NCBI GenBank assembly: GCA_003520145.1
Contig: DOVJ01000223.1
Span: forward strand, 1-6,688
Length of the DNA stretch: 6,688 nt
Origin: Eubacterium sp.
GTDB taxonomy: Bacteria; Bacillota; Clostridia; Lachnospirales; Lachnospiraceae
Direction: 5' to 3'
Below, piece after piece: positions 4,809 through 6,688 of the stretch. Position 1 is the first letter of the stretch. Each line of letters begins with the position of its first letter. The notes under the pieces are model-generated. The model was not told the origin of the DNA. It worked only from the letters and a program-made list of their open reading frames with translations, and made no database searches. The position numbers and the translations under genes were made by a program.

Positions 4809-6586
4809 AATTCCTCAACCAGCTTTCCAAATACCTCAAGTGCCCTGCAGACAGGCTCCTTGGTCGATAAGTCAACTCCTGCTATCTTAAGAAGACTCAC
4901 AGGATCCGACGTGCAGCCGCTCTTAAGGAAACTTAGGTACTTATCAACCATGCCAGCTTCGCCGTCATATATACGCTTAGCTATATCTACAGACGCCGCA
5001 AAGCTTGTCGCATACTGATATACATAGTAGTTGTAGTAGAAGTGAGGTATCCTGCACCACTCATAAGCTATATGATCGTCATGCTCCATATCAGGACCAT
5101 AGTAGAGACTGTTAAGCTCTGCATACAGATCACACAGATTCTTCGCCGTCACAGGCACACCGTCCTTTAACATATCTGCAGTCTTAAGTTCAAACTCCGC
5201 AAACATAGTCTGTCTGTAGAGCGTGCTCTTGAAGTTATCGAGATAGTGATTCTTAAGATATCTCTTCTTATCCTCATCATCAGTGTGATCGAGAAGATAC
5301 ATAAGAAGCAGAAGCTCGTTCGTAGTAGAAGCAACCTCCGCCACAAATATCTTATAATCAGCGTCAAAGTAAGTCTGATTATGAGTCGAATACCATGTAT
5401 GGATCGAATGTCCCATCTCATGCACAAGCGTGAACACATCATCAAGTGTATCGTTGTGATTGAGAAGCATGTAAGGGTGAACTCCGTACGCACCAGAAGA
5501 ATACGCGCCCGAACGCTTATTCTCGTTCTCATATACGTCTATCCATCTCTCATCAAATGCTTTGGTAACAATTCCTATATATTCATCACCAAGGACCTTC
5601 AAAGCCTTCAAGGTCATATCGCAGGCTTCTTTGTAATCGATTTTCCACTCCACATCACTGACAATCGGCACATAGATATCATACATATGAAGCTTATCAT
5701 AGCCCATAATAGCCTTACGCTTAGCAACATAAGCATACATCTTATCCATGTTATCATGAACAGCCTCTATGAGATTAAGACACACCTTCGGGTCTACAGC
5801 GTTAGAATCAACTGATGCCACAAAGCTTGACTCATATTTTCTCATTTTTGCAAAGAAGGCAAGGCGCTTTAACTGTCCATCATACAGCGACGCAAACGTA
5901 TTCACATGATCCTTATACGCATCATAATAGGTCTCGAATACTTTCTTTCTTAGTTCTCTGTCATCAGACTGCATAAGCGGGATGTAACGACCGTTAGAAA
6001 GAGTTACAGTACCCTCCTTAGTCTCAATATCAGGAAACTTAATATCAGCATTAAGAAGCATCTTGTAGGAATTCGCTATGGCGTTGCCCATCTGTGAAGC
6101 TTCCGCAAGCATCTGCTCTTCCTGTGGCGAAAGTGTATGTTCCTTAGTTCTTAGAAGTTCAGTAAGGAAGCAACGATATTTTAATAATCCCTCTTCCTCC
6201 TCGTAATACTTTTCAAGCAGACCATCCTTCATACTGAGTATCAAAGGCGAGAAAAAAGCGGTCTCTGAAAGAATCATGCTGTAAAGTGACTGCGCTATCT
6301 GATACAATTCCTGGCTTGAATTCTCGCCTGTATCCTGGTCATAACTCATGTTAGCATAAGAATAAACATTCTCAAGCTTGATGTTGATAGCCTCATAGGA
6401 ATCAAGTGCCGCTTTAAGCGCAGATGCACTTTTTATCATCTCATCCTTACATGCGACAAATTCACGAGTAAGGGCTTTCGCTTCCTCAACAGCCTTTAAA
6501 AACTCATCTCTATCAGCAAATATGTCTTCAAGCTTCCACTTAAACTCATCGTCTATCTCACTTCTCTTTTTTAATTCTCCCTGCAT
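4805..6586 (-). CDS. pepF: Oligoendopeptidase F, M3 family
   Basis: Cytosolic zinc endopeptidase that cleaves short peptides inside the cell, contributing to peptide turnover and nutrition. The protein is 593 residues, close to the usual 600. The N-terminal half is the helical M3 domain (oligopeptidase F N-terminal region; NYSYANMSYDQDT-type segment around 73-86). The catalytic half has HEMGHSIHTWYS with the HExxH at 389-393 and Glu417 (FVAEVAS) as third zinc ligand. IPHFYYNYYVYQYATS at 513-528 is the conserved tyrosine-rich substrate-binding segment near the C-terminus. It has no signal peptide or membrane helix. The ATG at 6586 has AAGGA at 6593-6597, 6 bases away. It is the first gene of the operon, with a promoter-like sequence just upstream. 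Its TGA overlaps the TTG start of the membrane protease gene. Confidence 0.95.
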   Translation of the reverse strand: MQGELKKRSEIDDEFKWKLEDIFADRDEFLKAVEEAKALTREFVACKDEMIKSASALKAALDSYEAINIKLENVYSYANMSYDQDTGENSSQELYQIAQSLYSMILSETAFFSPLILSMKDGLLEKYYEEEEGLLKYRCFLTELLRTKEHTLSPQEEQMLAEASQMGNAIANSYKMLLNADIKFPDIETKEGTVTLSNGRYIPLMQSDDRELRKKVFETYYDAYKDHVNTFASLYDGQLKRLAFFAKMRKYESSFVASVDSNAVDPKVCLNLIEAVHDNMDKMYAYVAKRKAIMGYDKLHMYDIYVPIVSDVEWKIDYKEACDMTLKALKVLGDEYIGIVTKAFDERWIDVYENENKRSGAYSSGAYGVHPYMLLNHNDTLDDVFTLVHEMGHSIHTWYSTHNQTYFDADYKIFVAEVASTTNELLLLMYLLDHTDDEDKKRYLKNHYLDNFKSTLYRQTMFAEFELKTADMLKDGVPVTAKNLCDLYAELNSLYYGPDMEHDDHIAYEWCRIPHFYYNYYVYQYATSFAASVDIAKRIYDGEAGMVDKYLSFLKSGCTSDPVSLLKIAGVDLSTKEPVCRALEVFGKLVEEF

Positions 6587-6620
6587 ATACTTTCCTTTCT
6601 ATATTCATCAGTTTTAGATC

Positions 6621-6649
6621 ATTATAATAAAAAGAGAGGCTGTAAAAAA
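6621..6649 (-). promoter_or_regulatory. Probable sigma-A promoter for the operon
   Basis: On the minus strand a perfect TATAAT (6621-6626) lies about 35 bases upstream of the pepF start. A T-rich TTTTTT at 6644-6649 is 17 bases upstream of it and could serve as a poor -35. A better-looking TTTACA (6641-6646) is only 14 bases away, too close. The leader between the -10 box and pepF is short, with no riboswitch-like fold visible. Confidence 0.5.
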
Positions 6650-6688
6650 CTATCACGAGGACGACTTGCAAAAAGATAGAAATCTTGA
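6631..6688. other. Unassigned upstream edge segment
   Basis: Beyond the -10 box the remaining edge holds no complete gene. On the + strand it begins AAAGAGAGGCTGTAAAAAAC, which is reminiscent of insertion-sequence ends (GAGGCTGT followed by an A-run), but no second inverted end or transposase is in view. In one + strand frame it reads VKNYHEDDLQKDRNL to the edge without a stop, too short to identify. Confidence 0.15.

Noticed and set aside
5246..5815. A 189-codon + strand open frame, and a 121-codon minus frame at 5167-5532
   Set aside because: Both are out-of-frame readings of pepF, whose catalytic motifs are intact in the other frame. The Arg/Leu/Ile-rich composition is typical of shadows.
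6673..6686. A hairpin AAGAT/ATCTT followed by Ts on the minus strand as a terminator
   Set aside because: The stem is five pairs with a single G-C pair, too weak to call.

Overview
The window reads as a bacterial chromosome segment of moderately low G+C. ATA and AGA codons are frequent, there are strong GGAGG-type ribosome binding sites, and the gene content (PepF, a DUF3810 protein, PanE, YqeY, a TtcA-like protein) is typical of Clostridia. The style best fits Lachnospiraceae (Butyrivibrio/Lachnospira-like). That placement is an impression from codon style and gene set, not a database match.

All seven genes are on the minus strand, so transcription runs from right to left and the operon starts near 6620. 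In transcription order they are: oligoendopeptidase F (4805-6586), a membrane-anchored DUF3810-type zinc protease (3732-4808), a ketopantoate reductase family protein (2848-3735), a GatB/YqeY-like protein (2394-2831), a TtcA-like PP-loop tRNA thiolase (1577-2392), a compact adenylation enzyme (320-1561) and an acyl/peptidyl carrier protein (81-320). Neighbouring genes overlap by 1-4 bases or lie 1-16 bases apart. A TATAAT-like -10 box stands upstream of pepF and no other promoter is evident, so this looks like one seven-gene transcription unit.

The operon appears to hold three functional blocks. The first is two translationally coupled zinc peptidases, one cytosolic and one predicted to act outside the membrane. 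The second is housekeeping/RNA genes (YqeY, TtcA-like) plus PanE, whose product feeds CoA and hence the phosphopantetheine arm of carrier proteins. The third, at the 3' end, is an adenylation enzyme and its carrier protein, which together should activate a small carboxylic or amino acid and hold it as a thioester. This pair resembles DltA/DltC, but the adenylation enzyme is about 90 residues shorter than DltA and has Ser where DltA has its D-Ala-selective Cys. No DltB/DltD partner is visible, so substrate and final product are unknown. This pair is the least explained biology in the window.

The left 130 bases hold a striking structure. A perfect 20-bp inverted repeat has one arm inside the last codons of the carrier protein gene and the other 63 bases further downstream, with an alternative internal hairpin using the same sequence. 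It looks like a palindromic repeat element that has supplied the end of the carrier protein, possibly also acting as a 3'-end RNA structure. A second unexplained structure is a terminator-like hairpin inside the adenylation gene at 1181-1199. The right 100 bases carry the pepF promoter/leader and an unassigned edge segment.
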